A stretch of 64,000 nt of DNA from Lithobates sylvaticus (lineage: Eukaryota > Chordata > Amphibia > Anura > Ranidae): NCBI GenBank assembly GCA_028564925.1, contig CM053029.1:430038046-430102045 (forward strand). The letters are read 5' to 3'. The position numbers were made by a program, and so were the translations under genes. Shown one piece after another: positions 11,251 to 22,600 of the stretch (position 1 is the stretch's first letter; every line of letters begins with the position of its first letter). Below the pieces are notes generated by a model, which made no database searches, was not told where the DNA came from, and saw nothing but the letters and a program-made list of their open reading frames with translations.

Positions 11251-13018
11251 AAATGTGGCCATACACTATACAATATGAATGTACAATTTCTGTAGATTAG
11301 ATTTACCAAAACTATATAATAGGAGGACACATCACCTATCCAATCACTCTGTATCCAATCAGGCAGGCAGGCCCTTGCACTACATCAGGGTTGTCCCGTG
11401 GGCTGCATATGGCCCCAGGGAATTTATTTTTCTGCAACCAAGCTACATCAATGGTATATTAGTACATAGAGGTGCTGGATTTTAGAAGAAAAAAAGTTTG
11501 GTGAGTGGACTGAGTCCTTTAAAGCACTACTCCTGACACCTAATCTGCACAACATATATATTAAGCCCCATCTATATATAAATGAAGCCCCTCTAACAAA
11601 CCGCCATGGGAGCAATTTGCATTCTGTGGGGTAACAGCTTTAAAGCAGAATTACAGCTATTCCTTTTTTTTTGTTGATTCTTAAGCCAAATTATTTTGTT
11701 TTGTCTTGAGTAAAGAAGGGAAGGGTTACAAACTGTCTTTGACTTAGCTATGACCTTGTTGAGATGACTTTCACTATTTCTGGTGCTGTTATCTGTACAA
11801 GAAATAAGAGGAATATTTCTAAGAAAGACACAGATGCAGAAAAAGCACTTATTTTATAGAGTGGGAAATTTTTAGGACCTCCGCGTTATGTATTGTATTT
11901 TCCTAATTTTTTTCCTAATTTCCAGTGCTTTCACTTGTATAGGAAGTAAAGGGATATCAAGCTAATAGGGACACAAATATTAATAAAAACATGGTATTAG
12001 CCTATAGCCTATTGTAAAAACCTAGCATGCATTAACGGGTCATAACTATGATATGTATTATATCTAGTATGCCTTTAGAACACTCAGTAAAGAATAAATG
12101 AATAATAAAAACATTATAGACATTCTAACCCCTTTCCTCTCTATCCATGAATTAAAAAGTTCAAAATATAAAAAATAAATCAAAGGAAAAAAAAAGCAAA
12201 TTACACATTTTTAACTCAGCCCACTTAACTACATGATACAATAAATACTCTACAGACCCACAATGTAACCAATTATTTTCAAATAAACTTTTTATCTGCA
12301 GAAATGTAAACTCCTTGTCTAGGGATAGATGGACCATCTGTAGTTCCTTTCAGCAATTTCTGTTCTCACAGCTGTTTCAACCTCCAAACAACCTAATGGA
12401 ATGCTTCAAGTCACTTTGTGCTCATCTATAATCACAGATAAGGTCTATGTTGTTGGATATAAATACTAATATTTACAATGCATGTGTTAACATACAACAG
12501 AAGCAGATGAGGCAATGAAAGAATGAGATATATAGACAGTGGGAAAGTGGAGAATGATGGATTGTGGATTCTAGATGCCAGATTCAAGTATTGCATTGCA
12601 AGAGAAAAGCATAATAAATTAGCTGCAAAAATCCTGAGATACTGTATACACTGAATAAAACACAAAAAGTAGGATGTGTCATCATATTATTAATTTCCCA
12701 TAAAAAATATATTTCCACCATCAATGATGCCTTTTTTATATACAACCATGGCACATTTCATGCAAGAACAGTTCTAGCAACACCCCTGTATACTATCATC
12801 TTCCTAGCAAATGCCACTGTCTGTATTGTAACCAAGATATGTTACTGTACTGCAAAGGTAGATTTGTTAATGTGATGAAATGCGATGCAATGTCAAACTG
12901 AATTAATTACAAAAGCATATTTAGCTTGGCAATTGATGTCATGGCAACTTTATGTGTGCTTTTATGTGCAAAACTAGACTTTGATCACTGGAGCCTGTAG
13001 GCCCAAGGTTTGGCACAC
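11251..13018. other. AT-rich DNA with one MITE-end fragment
   Basis: At about 11258 GGCCATACACTATACAAT matches the end of the MITE at 13021-13366 but has no partner. Otherwise no recognisable features; several poly-A runs. Confidence 0.5.
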
Positions 13019-13020
13019 TA

Positions 13021-13366
13021 ATGCTGGCCATACACTATACGAAAAATCAGCAAACACATTCGGCTGTGAACGCAAACGATAGTGCCATCATGTAATGACC
13101 GATAAATTGTTCAGTGGACATAAATGAATGCATTTTTGTTTGTTTTTTTACATATACCTAATGCAGACAGTTCGGACGGGAAACACATTACCCTTTCAAT
13201 TTATCGTTCGTTTAGCAGAAAATTTCCAAACTCGTCCTTCTTTTTTTGGCTCAAAAATGTCCCAACGATTATGTTTTTTTTCTGCCCATTAACTGGCCTG
13301 AAAAATGAACGACCTGTCTAAATGACCAAATTTTGGCCGATTTTTCATATAGTGTATGGCCAGCAT
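13021..13366. mobile_element. TA-flanked MITE, ATGCTGGCCATACACTATA ends
   Basis: Left ATGCTGGCCATACACTATAC and right GTATGGCCAGCAT form inverted termini of about 30 bp (GAAAAATC / GATTTTTC inside). TA lies immediately outside at 13019-13020 and 13367-13368. 346 bp, no coding capacity, palindromic interior. TA target suggests Tc1/mariner; TAA/TTA (Harbinger) cannot be excluded. Confidence 0.85.
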
Positions 13367-13449
13367 TAGTAACATCACCCTTTTTAGGATCACCCTTTAA
13401 GACCTACAACATTTCTTTGTTTCTTAGCCTTTAACCTGCTTTAGAATAT

Positions 13450-13890
13450 TGTGATTACTGTCTATTAAATAACTAGACTGATTAAAGAACTCACCTTTAT
13501 TTATATGTATTACAAATTTAATGCCTGTCCCCTTCAATATATTCCCCATTTGCACTAAAACATTGCTACAGTCTTGTTTTCCACTGGTCAAAGGCATGGA
13601 GAAAATACATTTCTGTCAGCTGTTTACACATCCACCGTTTTCTTCTTTACAGCATCAACTGACTCAAAACGTGTCCCTTTAAGCACTGATTTAACTTTTG
13701 GTAATTCATTCTTACGTCCCTCACTGAATCTCTTGTGCCACTCAACACATGCGCACGAGACAGGCCGTCATTCCCATAAGCTGTAGTAAGCATTTGACAA
13801 CATTCTGTTGGTGTTTTGTGCAATTTTACAAAGAATTTAAAATTGACACGTTGTTCAACTTTTAAACTTAGCATTTTTTTGGCACACTAC
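13450..13890 (-). pseudogene. mariner-type transposase relic lacking the catalytic core
   Basis: On the minus strand a frame from 13874 contains EQRVNFKFFVKLHKTPTE and AYGNDGLSRAHV, which fit the N-terminal helix-turn-helix region of mariner/GVQW-type transposases. Further along, a second frame gives GTRFESVDAVKKK, and near 13600 QWKT and GEYIEGD appear, the usual C-terminal end. The section that would carry the D,D34D catalytic triad is absent, so this is an internally deleted, stop-containing copy of about 400 bp. Terminal repeats were not found. Recognition is from motifs only. Confidence 0.65.
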
Positions 13891-14672
13891 AGAAAACACA
13901 AACAAATTAAATGGCAACTCACAATCAACTGAATGTCATAGAGTGTTGTTGCTTGTCATGCAGGTTCCAACATGTTCAAGGTCACCATGCCTGCAGTTAT
14001 AACCAGTTCTGACTGCTTTGTTTACTAGGTGAGATCACAATCTCGTTATTTAATAGACATACCTCGTATTTCTACAGTTAACGGTAAAGAACATGTTGGA
14101 CTGATAAGTAAATAGGAAACAGTCGTGTCTTTGCCTCTGCCACCTAATAGCATGTACCTATAGTACTTAATGGTAAATCAAGCCCTGTATACAGTATATA
14201 CATATTACAGCCTATACAATGTTATTCACTAGCATACAAGTACTAAACCTTTATTCCTGATATATACATATTTGTATAATAGCCCAATATAAAATGTCAT
14301 AGTAGCTATAGCAGAATGTGCTTATAACTACCATGAAACAAGGAGATTCATTTCTGATGGAATTATTCTATAGGCAATGCACACAGTAAAAAAATTCTTG
14401 CAATGGATGTCAACTACTCTTAAAATGGCACTCTGATAATCTGATTGTATGGCTATATCCCATCAAAACCAGTCAACATGTTTTTGCTGCCAGGAAAAAT
14501 GCTAAAAAAAAACATAGTTTCTGTTTTTGTTTTTGATAGGAGAAGCACACATAATCATCAGTCAACATCAATTTAGGCAATTTTTCGAACATTACATTCA
14601 CCTTTGTTATTTGTTTAATTTACCTTCTTAATTGCTATTACTATTATGACCTCATTCTAAAAATGCTGGATG
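13891..14672. other. AT-rich single-copy-looking DNA
   Basis: No recognisable features. Confidence 0.6.
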
Positions 14673-14685
14673 CCTGACTGTCTCT

Positions 14686-16246
14686 AGTAAAACTTTTTAT
14701 TTAATTTCCTTAACAGACAAACAGACAAAACAAGGCACAACTCAACAAAACGTCATACACATTGAACCTAAGATATATTGATACAATATCAAAATCCAAT
14801 CACCTTGCATAGCAAATATCAATTTAAAATAAGGTTTCAAAATAGCAAAGCAACAACTTGAAGAAATATAATAATTAACAGAAGGTATTTTATCTTGGCC
14901 TAAATCTAGGCCTTCCCATTTGTCAACTCAAATGTCAAACCTCCCCCCATATATAAAAGGAAAAAAAAAAGAGGGAGAGGAAATATTAATCCCTTCTATC
15001 ACCAATGGCACCAAGAATCCTCCATTATAAAGAAACACCCATATTATGATTAATGACCCCCATCGGCATTAGATGCCGTTATGGGGTTTGTCCAGCCACT
15101 TTGCCCAGACTTTATCGTATTTACTAGGGCAACCCCTATTAATATAGGTGTCTCTATACAATGGGAGATTATTATTTATCAATTGTTTCCAGTATAAAAG
15201 TGTCGGAGAGCAAGGTTTCTTCCAATGCATAGCAATGGCTTTTCTTGCATAGAATAATGTTGTGTTAGTGAACACTCGCTCAGATACTGTAGGAAGAATA
15301 GCCTTTACCAGACCCAGCAGGCAAACAGACATTGAGACTGGTAAAGTAGCAGAGGTAATAGTATTCAATAAATCCACCACTTTCCCCTAAAAAATAACTA
15401 TATATGGGCAAGTCCAAAGAATGTGTGTGAAATCCCCCTGAGATGCTCCACACCACCAACACTTAGAAGAACACACAGGATTTATATTTTGAAGTCTATA
15501 AGGCGTAATATATGCTCTATGTACCAATTTAAAATGAATCATGTGGTCTCTTAAGGATACCAGAGATCACAGAGGGAAATCCCACACACCCCTCCAGTCC
15601 TCCATATCCAAATCTAGTATCACATCCACCTAGCTCTGAGACTTTCTAGTGGCGAAATAGAAATTAAAGTAAGATTAGAATACAGTCTTGAGGTAGGCTT
15701 ATCCAGGCACTCAACCCTGAGTACCAATTCTAAAGAGGATTGTATAATCATTAGACTGTCCTGTGGAAATTGTGAATGAAAAATATGGAGAAGCTGGAAA
15801 TATCTAAATAGATAAGAACTAGGTAAGTTAAAGATTGAGGTAAGTGTAGAGAAGGTAGATCATTTCTGATCAGTGACCACTTGAGAGAGTAGTCTAATAT
15901 TATATTTAGTCCATGCTATAGGCTCTGGTACTTTGAAAAATTGAGGGAGAGTAGGATTAAACCATAGAGGTGCATTTGGAGAAATCACACCCTTTGGATA
16001 ATGCTTGCATCTAAGACCAGCCTCCCAAGCCTGAACAGTATTAGGCATTAAAGCAGTCAACTGGTAGGGTGCCCTATGGCTCCTAAAAAAAAGTACCTTA
16101 AGAGCTTCTATCGAACCTACCACTGCTGCTTCCAGCCGAGTAGAGGAGTTATATAAAACTGGGCTTAGACACCATACGGCTGTAACCAGCTGAGTGGCTA
16201 AAAAGTATTTATATAAATCCAGAAAAGCTAAGACTCACTGTTCACA
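14686..16246 (-). mobile_element. 5'-truncated L1/Tx1-like LINE
   Basis: A perfect 13 bp duplication CCTGACTGTCTCT at 14673-14685 and 16247-16259 brackets 1,561 bp. Read on the minus strand it contains the C-terminal part of an L1-type ORF2 and then a 3' UTR ending near AATAAAAAGTTTTACT. No long poly-A tail remains. The bracketed piece lacks reverse transcriptase and endonuclease domains, as expected from incomplete reverse transcription at insertion. Confidence 0.85.
15069..16235 (-). pseudogene. L1-type ORF2 C-terminal fragment
   Basis: Three minus-strand frames in order: 16123-15860 with AWEAGLRCKHYPKG and APLWFNPTLPQFFKV; 15480-15380 with CWWCGASQGDFTHILWTCP, the CCHC-like cysteine/histidine motif near the ORF2 C-terminus; and 15380-15069 with LLFYARKA-like TTLFYARKAIAMHWKKP and WAKWLD. 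Order and spacing fit the last 350-400 residues of an L1 ORF2. Frameshifts separate the parts, so it cannot act. It is the only LINE coding sequence in the window. Confidence 0.8.
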
Positions 16247-16455
16247 CCTGACTGTCTCTGGGTTGTAAAGCAGAGAATATCAGACCCATAGCCAGCATGC
16301 AGCAAGTCAAGCTAGACTAGACACCAACTCTGCTATTTATTCTGTGTGATTTAAAGTATTAAAGCCACTGTAAAACAAAACAACTCACATTTTCAAAAGA
16401 AGAACTTAAAGCCCATTGCTAGGTAAATTTATATATCTCTGTGCTTTCCTGGAGC

Positions 16456-16790
16456 AGTGTCACGGGCAGCACAGTGGTGTAGTGGTTAGCACTTTCACCT
16501 AGCAGCAATAGGGTCGCTGGTTCAAATCCTGACCACGACACCATCTGCCTGGAGTTTGCATGTTGCTCCCTGTGCCTGCGTGGGTTTCCTCTGGGTAATC
16601 CAGTTTCCTCCCACACTCCAAAGACATGCTGGTTGGTTAATTAGATCCTGTCGGAAAAAAAATTGGCCAAATATGTGTATGTTGTATGTGTTTATAAGCG
16701 CGTCGGGACCTCATGGGGTAAAGGTCCACGCTATACCATGATTCAGTTCCCATAGGTAGCGCTATACAAGTCACTTGTTCATTCTTGTAG
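16456..16790 (+). mobile_element. tRNA-headed SINE-like repeat, plus strand copy
   Basis: Starts GGGCAGCACAGTGGTGTAGT. A perfect RNA polymerase III A box TGGTGTAGTGG lies at 16475-16485 and a perfect B box GGTTCAAATCC at 16519-16529, 33 bp apart as in a tRNA. The body contains CTGCGTGGGTTTCCTC and CTCCCACACTCCAAAGACAT, and the tail GTCGGGACC..GGGGTAAAGGTCC at 16702-16744 ends in GCGCTATACAAGTCACTTG. This body is widely dispersed in fish and frogs. The pol III boxes look usable; no target duplication seen. Confidence 0.8.
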
Positions 16791-16847
16791 TATTTACCTG
16801 GTCTCCAGTGTTGTCACTATAGTGCCTCTTCTCTGCCACAAATTGTC

Positions 16848-17001
16848 CTCAGTCTTTCAGGTTAATTGATGTCGCAGGCAGAGACTGGAGCCTGGAGTTA
16901 GGCTTTAACAATAATAGCATAACTCTCAGTCTTTCAGGTTAATTGATGTCGCAGGCAGAGACTGGAGCCTGGAGTTAGGCTTTAACAATAATAGCATAAG
17001 T
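16848..17001. repeat. Perfect 77 bp tandem duplication
   Basis: The segment starting CTCAGTCTTTCAGGTTAATT at 16848 is repeated exactly starting at 16925, through AATAATAGCATAA. Two copies, no differences seen, so the duplication is recent or an assembly artefact. Confidence 0.92.
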
Positions 17002-18190
17002 ATTTTTTCAATACAGGTTTTCCTGATGCTTTTTGGTTTTGTTTTATTAATGCTTACTATCTCTGTTAATTCCTATGCATTATTTTAATCTCATTTTTAA
17101 TATCATTGTTATTTTAAGTGACTTCTATACTGTGTTATAAACCATTCCTGGTAAGTTAGGAAGTGGCATAGTTCAAACAGACTTAGATGTGACTAATGTA
17201 ATATTAAATTATTATGCACTGGATACATATTATGTTGGCAGCCTAGGACATAGATTTGTCAGTAAAAACAAGACATTCCAAAAGCCATGTACACTGAACT
17301 GTAAAACCACAATTTAACAAGCTACAAAGCCTGCCAGCCATGCTATCACAGTCCAGTAGAGTCAAGCACAAATTGCTTCTAGCACTCCTCTCTAATATTT
17401 CATTGCCACAAAATTATTTTGGCACCAGATTTAATTTGTATTCTGCTCCAGAATATTATTTGCAAACTGTAAATACGTCTGGCACCACAAATATATTGTG
17501 TCATGCAAACACGCTTTGCCATTGTGTTTCTGGCACAAAAATACATCCTTAAAAGTAAAGTGTGCTAAATCTTCATTTAACTGTATTTTGATTTTAGAGA
17601 AAATGCAAGTTAAGAAATACATGTATGCTTATGATTTAGACCAAATGGGCCAACACTGAATACTTTTCATGCATGCATACAGATGGTAGATTTATTTTTG
17701 GACATTCTTTATCTTCGTTTGGAGCTAAGTAAGAATCTGTAAACAGATTACCATCATGTAAAATATGAAATAGACATTTGAGTGTCAAACTGATAATTTA
17801 GGTGATATTGGTGATACTCAACCCTAATTGGTGCTAATTTACCAGTGTAAGCTAAGTAAGATTATGTTGTAAACCTAATTATTGCCTTCTTAAATGTAAT
17901 GCAGGCCAAAGAGATAAGGACTTTTGTAAGTGAAAATATCCATATTCAGTTTAACTCATAAAAACCTTATAGCCTTACTAAGAAACAAGAAAAGTCTGGG
18001 ATGAATATGTTTTCACTCCAATTGGCATGTCTAACCAGCACATCTCATCTGAATGGTAAACCAAACCAATACAATAAAAGGGATTTTTGAGCTTGTCTAT
18101 GTTATTGCCAATAATCAAACATTTAATACTATGAGTCATGAAAGTGCAACTAAAAGTTATTTTTTCCACAACCAAATTGTCTGAGGGTGG
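17002..18190. other. AT-rich single-copy-looking DNA
   Basis: No recognisable coding or mobile signature. Confidence 0.6.
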
Positions 18191-18439
18191 TTTACATTCT
18201 GTGATACATATCAAACCAATTATCTACCCCAGATTACACTGACGATAATCACAGAGAGCTGATGCTGTAACGCATTTATCTATTAAGCACATTCTTAGAT
18301 AATTTTTGCTTCCTCAGACAGGAATGGAAGCAAAGATTATCTGTGAAATGCGTTACAACTTCAGCTGCCGTCAGTCTGTGAAAATCATCAGTGTAATCTA
18401 TATTAGATAATCGGTTTGATATGTATCACAGAATGTAAA
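18191..18439. mobile_element. Palindromic foldback element, TTTACATTCTGTGATACATA ends
   Basis: Left TTTACATTCTGTGATACATATCAAACC pairs with right GGTTTGATATGTATCACAGAATGTAA (written as two arms ending at 18439). Inner segments also pair: GATTACACTGA with TCAGTGTAATC, and GTAACGCATTT with AAATGCGTTAC. Arms about 115 bp with a short centre near 18313. No coding content; likely a MITE. Confidence 0.75.
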
Positions 18440-19000
18440 AAATACCTTCTGAAAGTTTAGTTATGACATATATGTGTATAGGAACACTCTATAATGTATA
18501 ATAACTTATGGATATGTATTCCTGATGGAACATCCTTCATTTTATATAATAATTAGTTATAAGTTATAAATACACATGGTTTTAAATGTATGATTATATG
18601 TAATAACGACATATTGATAACTCAAAAATATTGCATTGGTTTGGTTTAGTTACAGTCTGAGAGTCATCTGAATTTGTTATAGTGAATTATTTTATGACAT
18701 TTACATAAGTGAGTTTGAAAATCAAAAAAAGCAAAAAGTCAGTGAAATTGCACATTTAAATAGCAATCCAGCAGGCCACTGGTATAATAGTTCAGTGAGC
18801 AAGTGGCAGAGAATAGTTTGCAGAAGAACTGGCACATCTGCTAATGCCCAACGGAAGCACAGAATGTGGGCATCTAGGCATTGTTCGCCAATGCAAATGC
18901 GCATGCGCTCATGGTTGGTGCATGCAATGCATGACAGATTCTGGTGCCCAGTGGCTTATTTAAAGCAAGCAGCATGATCCACTAGTTGCTGGATGATCTT
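18440..19000. other. AT-rich unassigned DNA
   Basis: No recognisable features; a short GC-richer patch at 18840-18910 (ATGCGCATGCGC) has no coding support. Confidence 0.55.
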
Positions 19001-19165
19001 CAGCTCCCCCATGTGTTCCTGAGTTCCAGCTTCTGATATTATTGGATTTCCTGTTACTGACCTGGCTGGCATTTGACCTATCTTGTCCCCATTCCTTGCT
19101 TTGACCCTCGGCTTGCTCCATTGACTCTGTATCTGCCTGCTGATCCGTGTATGACCTGTTGCCTT
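19001..19165 (+). repeat. Pyrimidine-rich dispersed repeat, left piece
   Basis: Runs of CCTG, TGACC and GGCTTGCTCC words (CTTTGACCCTCGGCTTGCTC). Similar vocabulary recurs at 20030-20310 (GGCTTATTCCTGACCCTGCC), which suggests one repeat split by 19166-20029. I recognise this vocabulary as a common frog dispersed repeat but cannot name a family. Confidence 0.4.
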
Positions 19166-20029
19166 ATGAGTTTATGTGAAATCTCCATTAATAGCTGTAA
19201 AATATTGTAATTATGAATATATTTCATTTAGCTTGTATCTATGTAGGGCGTGTAACATAGCTTCACAGAAGTGTCTGTTAGACAGACAATTTGGTGCCTA
19301 CGCTTGTGTATCTAAACAATGGGACTCCAAACCTCATTGTTTTACACATATTCACTTCAAATGATCCCATGTTTATATATGCAATGAGGGTTAGCCGTCA
19401 TCAATACTTAACTTTCCTGAAGGTTGTGTACCTACAAGTTAAGTTTCCTACTCAAAATAGGCGGTGCCAAAGATTTGAATTAAAGGAGGCTGACTTATGC
19501 AAAGTATATGGATTGGAGATATAGCCAATCCTGAACCAGGAATAGGGAAGCCCACCAATCAGAGCCATACCATGCCAACCAATGAGGCATCAGCCTGTAA
19601 TGATATACACAGACTAGATGGGAGGGAAACACACACTCTATGGGAGAGCAGCCACCTGAATGGAACCTTTATGGGCCATAGCCTGGTAACTAGGAAATGT
19701 CTGCCTTGTACTTGTAACTAAATATGTTTGTCTTATGTCTTTTATGTTCTACTGTTTGTAGATTAATGTTTTAAAAAATATACTCTGTATTCCTTCATGT
19801 AATCCATGATTTTTACCCTTTTCCCTTTACAAATAGATAGTGTGTGTATTAGTCTAGGCCACTTTACTATATACCAATACATTGTTGTTATTGTGTTAAA
19901 GCTTTCACTCATGGTCAAATAACTCTCATTTAACCCAAATCATATGTCAGAGATATTAATATTAATCAAATAAATTAATCATATGTCAGAGATATTAATA
20001 TTAATCAAATATAGTAGATGGGAAACAGA
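19166..20029. other. Unassigned block between two pyrimidine-rich pieces
   Basis: Contains duplicated words such as CCAATCAGAGCCATACCATG and CCAACCAATGAGGCATCAG near 19555-19595. It could be a solo terminal repeat of an old retroelement, but I cannot fix ends or a target duplication. Confidence 0.3.
19939..20016. repeat. 39 bp tandem duplication
   Basis: ATCATATGTCAGAGATATTA starting at 19939 is repeated from 19978 with the same downstream ATATTAATCAAAT. Two copies, essentially identical. Confidence 0.88.
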
Positions 20030-20310
20030 CCTTTGGCTTGCTCTTTGGACTTTGCTGCTGCCTGATTACCAGTGTTTAACCCTGGCTTATTCCTGACCCT
20101 GCCTTCTGCCAAGTCTCACTTAGTACATCTGAGGGACTCCTGCCCAGCAGTACATCCTGCCCATCCAGCAGACATCTATTCACCACTTCAGCCTGTTGCA
20201 GCTGGCAACCCCTGCTTCTTTGGTCATAGCACTCCCTGTCACCTTATTCAGGGGTGCCCTGCACTCAACCGTAAGGGAAGCCCTCTCAGCACTTTATCCT
20301 CTGACCAGGT
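20030..20310 (+). repeat. Pyrimidine-rich dispersed repeat, right piece
   Basis: CCTGACC/CTGCC-rich DNA like 19001-19165, ending near CTCTGACCAGGTATGTGACA. Frames here are open by chance of composition and show no family motif. Confidence 0.4.
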
Positions 20311-21380
20311 ATGTGACAGCAAGCTTTTGAAAGTTAAATATAGATCAATGTTTCCAAAAGTGTGGAAACTATATCACTGGTGACAGCTTACAGACTGAAT
20401 GTAGCCACAGCTTACAGAACAGAAATGCTAGTACGGTTAGCTCAAAGCATCAGCAACTAGAGCCTGTCTAGTAGAAAAAGAAGTTTAATTGATAGACGCA
20501 GCCATTCAAAGTGTTGGCTGTAGTAACAAATTTGAAGAAAGCAGCATCCTAATTTGACACCGATATGGCCATGTGCAAAAAGTGAACAACAAGCTCACCA
20601 CGATGCTAAAAATTGAAAAATATAAACCTATTTCTTCCATTTTTAATTTGGCAGTGGTAAAGTGGAAAATATTTTAAGGAAAATATTAGCTTTTATATTT
20701 ACTGACCGTGTTTAGATCAAGTCAGGTGTTATGTTGGCAGCATGCCAACGACTAAAGTATGGGGAACCCTGATATACATAATCTTTTATAAAAGCACATA
20801 AAGGAAAACACTTGAGTCTGCAGGATCTGTACATATAGTGCTCTAATGGTTTGGAAATTTATCAGATTATTCACAGAAAGAAGCCTGTTTAGTACACACA
20901 TACCATTAAAGTTTGACTATTTGATATGAATTGTAACATCTATAAATAAATACAAAGTGGAAATAATTTTATGGCTGTGCTCAGCGGGGGTCCTTAACCT
21001 GCACATCAAACATGCTACAACATAAATAAATGTAAACAGTTTTTTTTCAGCTGCATTAAACGTAAACTCTGTGGTTTTATTGCTCTACAATTTCAAAGAG
21101 GTTTAAAAATTATTTTAAAAAATGCCACAATGTATTAACAATTTGCAGGCTTTATAAAAAAAAAACAACAAACTTTATGCCAAAAAAATAGGTGACAAAA
21201 ATATATGTGAACCGAAATATATAGTAATAGCTGCAGTGTGATTGTACGCAATTAGCAATACAGATTATGAATACAGAAAAAATACACTGTGCTCAGTATT
21301 TAAAAAATCACAGTCCATTTAAAATCAACCGGATTCAATAAATACTGTAGTTCAATCCCGTGGTAAAGTGCTCATGCTCT
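20311..21380. other. AT-rich single-copy-looking DNA
   Basis: No recognisable features; A/T runs around 21090-21200. Confidence 0.55.
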
Positions 21381-21924
21381 ATGAACAATATTCTAGTGCT
21401 TGACTCCAACTGTGCTCAAGGAGCCCCACATAGATATACACTCACCACACTGTATGACCACCGTATCTAGTGTGGTAAGCTATGCTTTTAGAGGGATGTT
21501 CCTCTTGATGGTGACAATTCATATGGGACCCTGCGGTCTTCTTTCCTCAGAAAGTGGTTTATGGGAGAAGACACAGAGAGGAAGGACTCATAGCATAAAA
21601 CTGTCAATATAAAATGTATTTGTAAAAAAAGGGTAATCAATTTATACTCACATTTCATGGTGCCCATTAACCTGGCACCTGGTGTGTACAGCTCAATCGT
21701 TATCTGGTTTCCGGCCAGGCATCCAATGTTGGTATTGTAATGCAAATTGGGTCGGTGCCTGGAAGCGATGTAAGCGATCAAGCCTCAACATATTTCGGTC
21801 AATCAGTGGGTCCTCATCAGGAAGCTTTAATTCCGCCATCTTTAATGTTGGTAGTTATACCCTTTCGGGCACTAATCCATTTAGCCAAATTTACGTAAAT
21901 AATGGTTATACTTGCTGCACACAT
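21381..21924 (-). mobile_element. Probable Penelope-like 3' region, minus strand
   Basis: Read on the minus strand, 21820-21786 gives CTGATGAGGACCCACTGATT then GACCGAAATATGTTGAGG, the order of a hammerhead-ribozyme core (CUGAUGA, stem II, GAAA) often seen in PLE terminal regions. The remainder is non-coding. The PLE call is inferred from this motif and from the opposed PLE 3' end starting at 22601. Confidence 0.45.
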
Positions 21925-22290
21925 TGAATGAATGAATGAATGACTTGTATAGCGCTACCTATGTGAACTGAATCGCCTCAGGGTGCTTTTTGCCACTGGT
22001 GTCCATCTGTGGTATAGTGTGGTCCTTGCCCTGTGGGGTTCCGACATGCTTACAAACACATACACATACAACATACACATATTTGGCCAATTTTATCAAC
22101 AGGATCTAATTAACCTACCAGCATGTCTTTGGAGTGTAGGGGGAAACCGGAGTACCCGGAGGAAACCCACGCAGGCACAGGGAGAACATGCAAACTCCAG
22201 GCAGAAGGTGTCATGGTTGGGATTTGAACCAGCGACCCTATTGCTGCTAGGTGAAAGTGTTAACCACTACACAACTGTGCTGCCCCACAG
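21925..22290 (-). mobile_element. tRNA-headed SINE-like repeat, minus strand copy
   Basis: Reverse complement of the family at 16456-16790. The B box is GGTTCAAATCC (complement at 22220-22230) and the A box TTGTGTAGTGG (complement at 22264-22274), one change from consensus. It ends at 21925 in a (TGAA)n tail next to CTTGTATAGCGCTACC. The body GGAGGAAACCCACGCAGG matches the other copy. It sits inside or beside the minus-strand PLE-like region, so it is the younger insertion. Confidence 0.82.
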
Positions 22291-22600
22291 TGGCACTGTG
22301 GCAGGAAACCTGAACCACAACACAAGTATTACATGTAAACAAAATAAATTTAAAATAATAATACTCGCCAATTTTCGGCCATGTATTAAGTGTTTATCTT
22401 TTCAATTTTGATTTGCTGCTAATAATTAAGCAATTTGAGGTTATTATGTTCACTTTACCGGATCACTCAAGATTATAGGTATTATATTGTACTTTTGATA
22501 ATCAAATCTGTGCAATTCTGAGATTATCAGATGCACCCGGTTTGCCCACTCTTTGCTCTTTACAATGTTGGAACCTTTTTCTGTGTACGGCTGACATAGT
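22291..22600. other. AT-rich DNA between opposed retroelement pieces
   Basis: No recognisable coding signature; may be the continuation of the minus-strand PLE-like region. Confidence 0.4.

Noticed and set aside
16556-16741. Functional tRNA gene at the A/B box pair
   Set aside because: The acceptor stem and tRNA body do not close around the boxes, and a second dispersed copy exists at 21925-22290, so it is a SINE-like repeat.
19166-20029. Possible solo terminal repeat of an old retroelement splitting a pyrimidine-rich repeat
   Set aside because: No matching ends, no target duplication and no family motif that I could point to; listed only as unassigned DNA.
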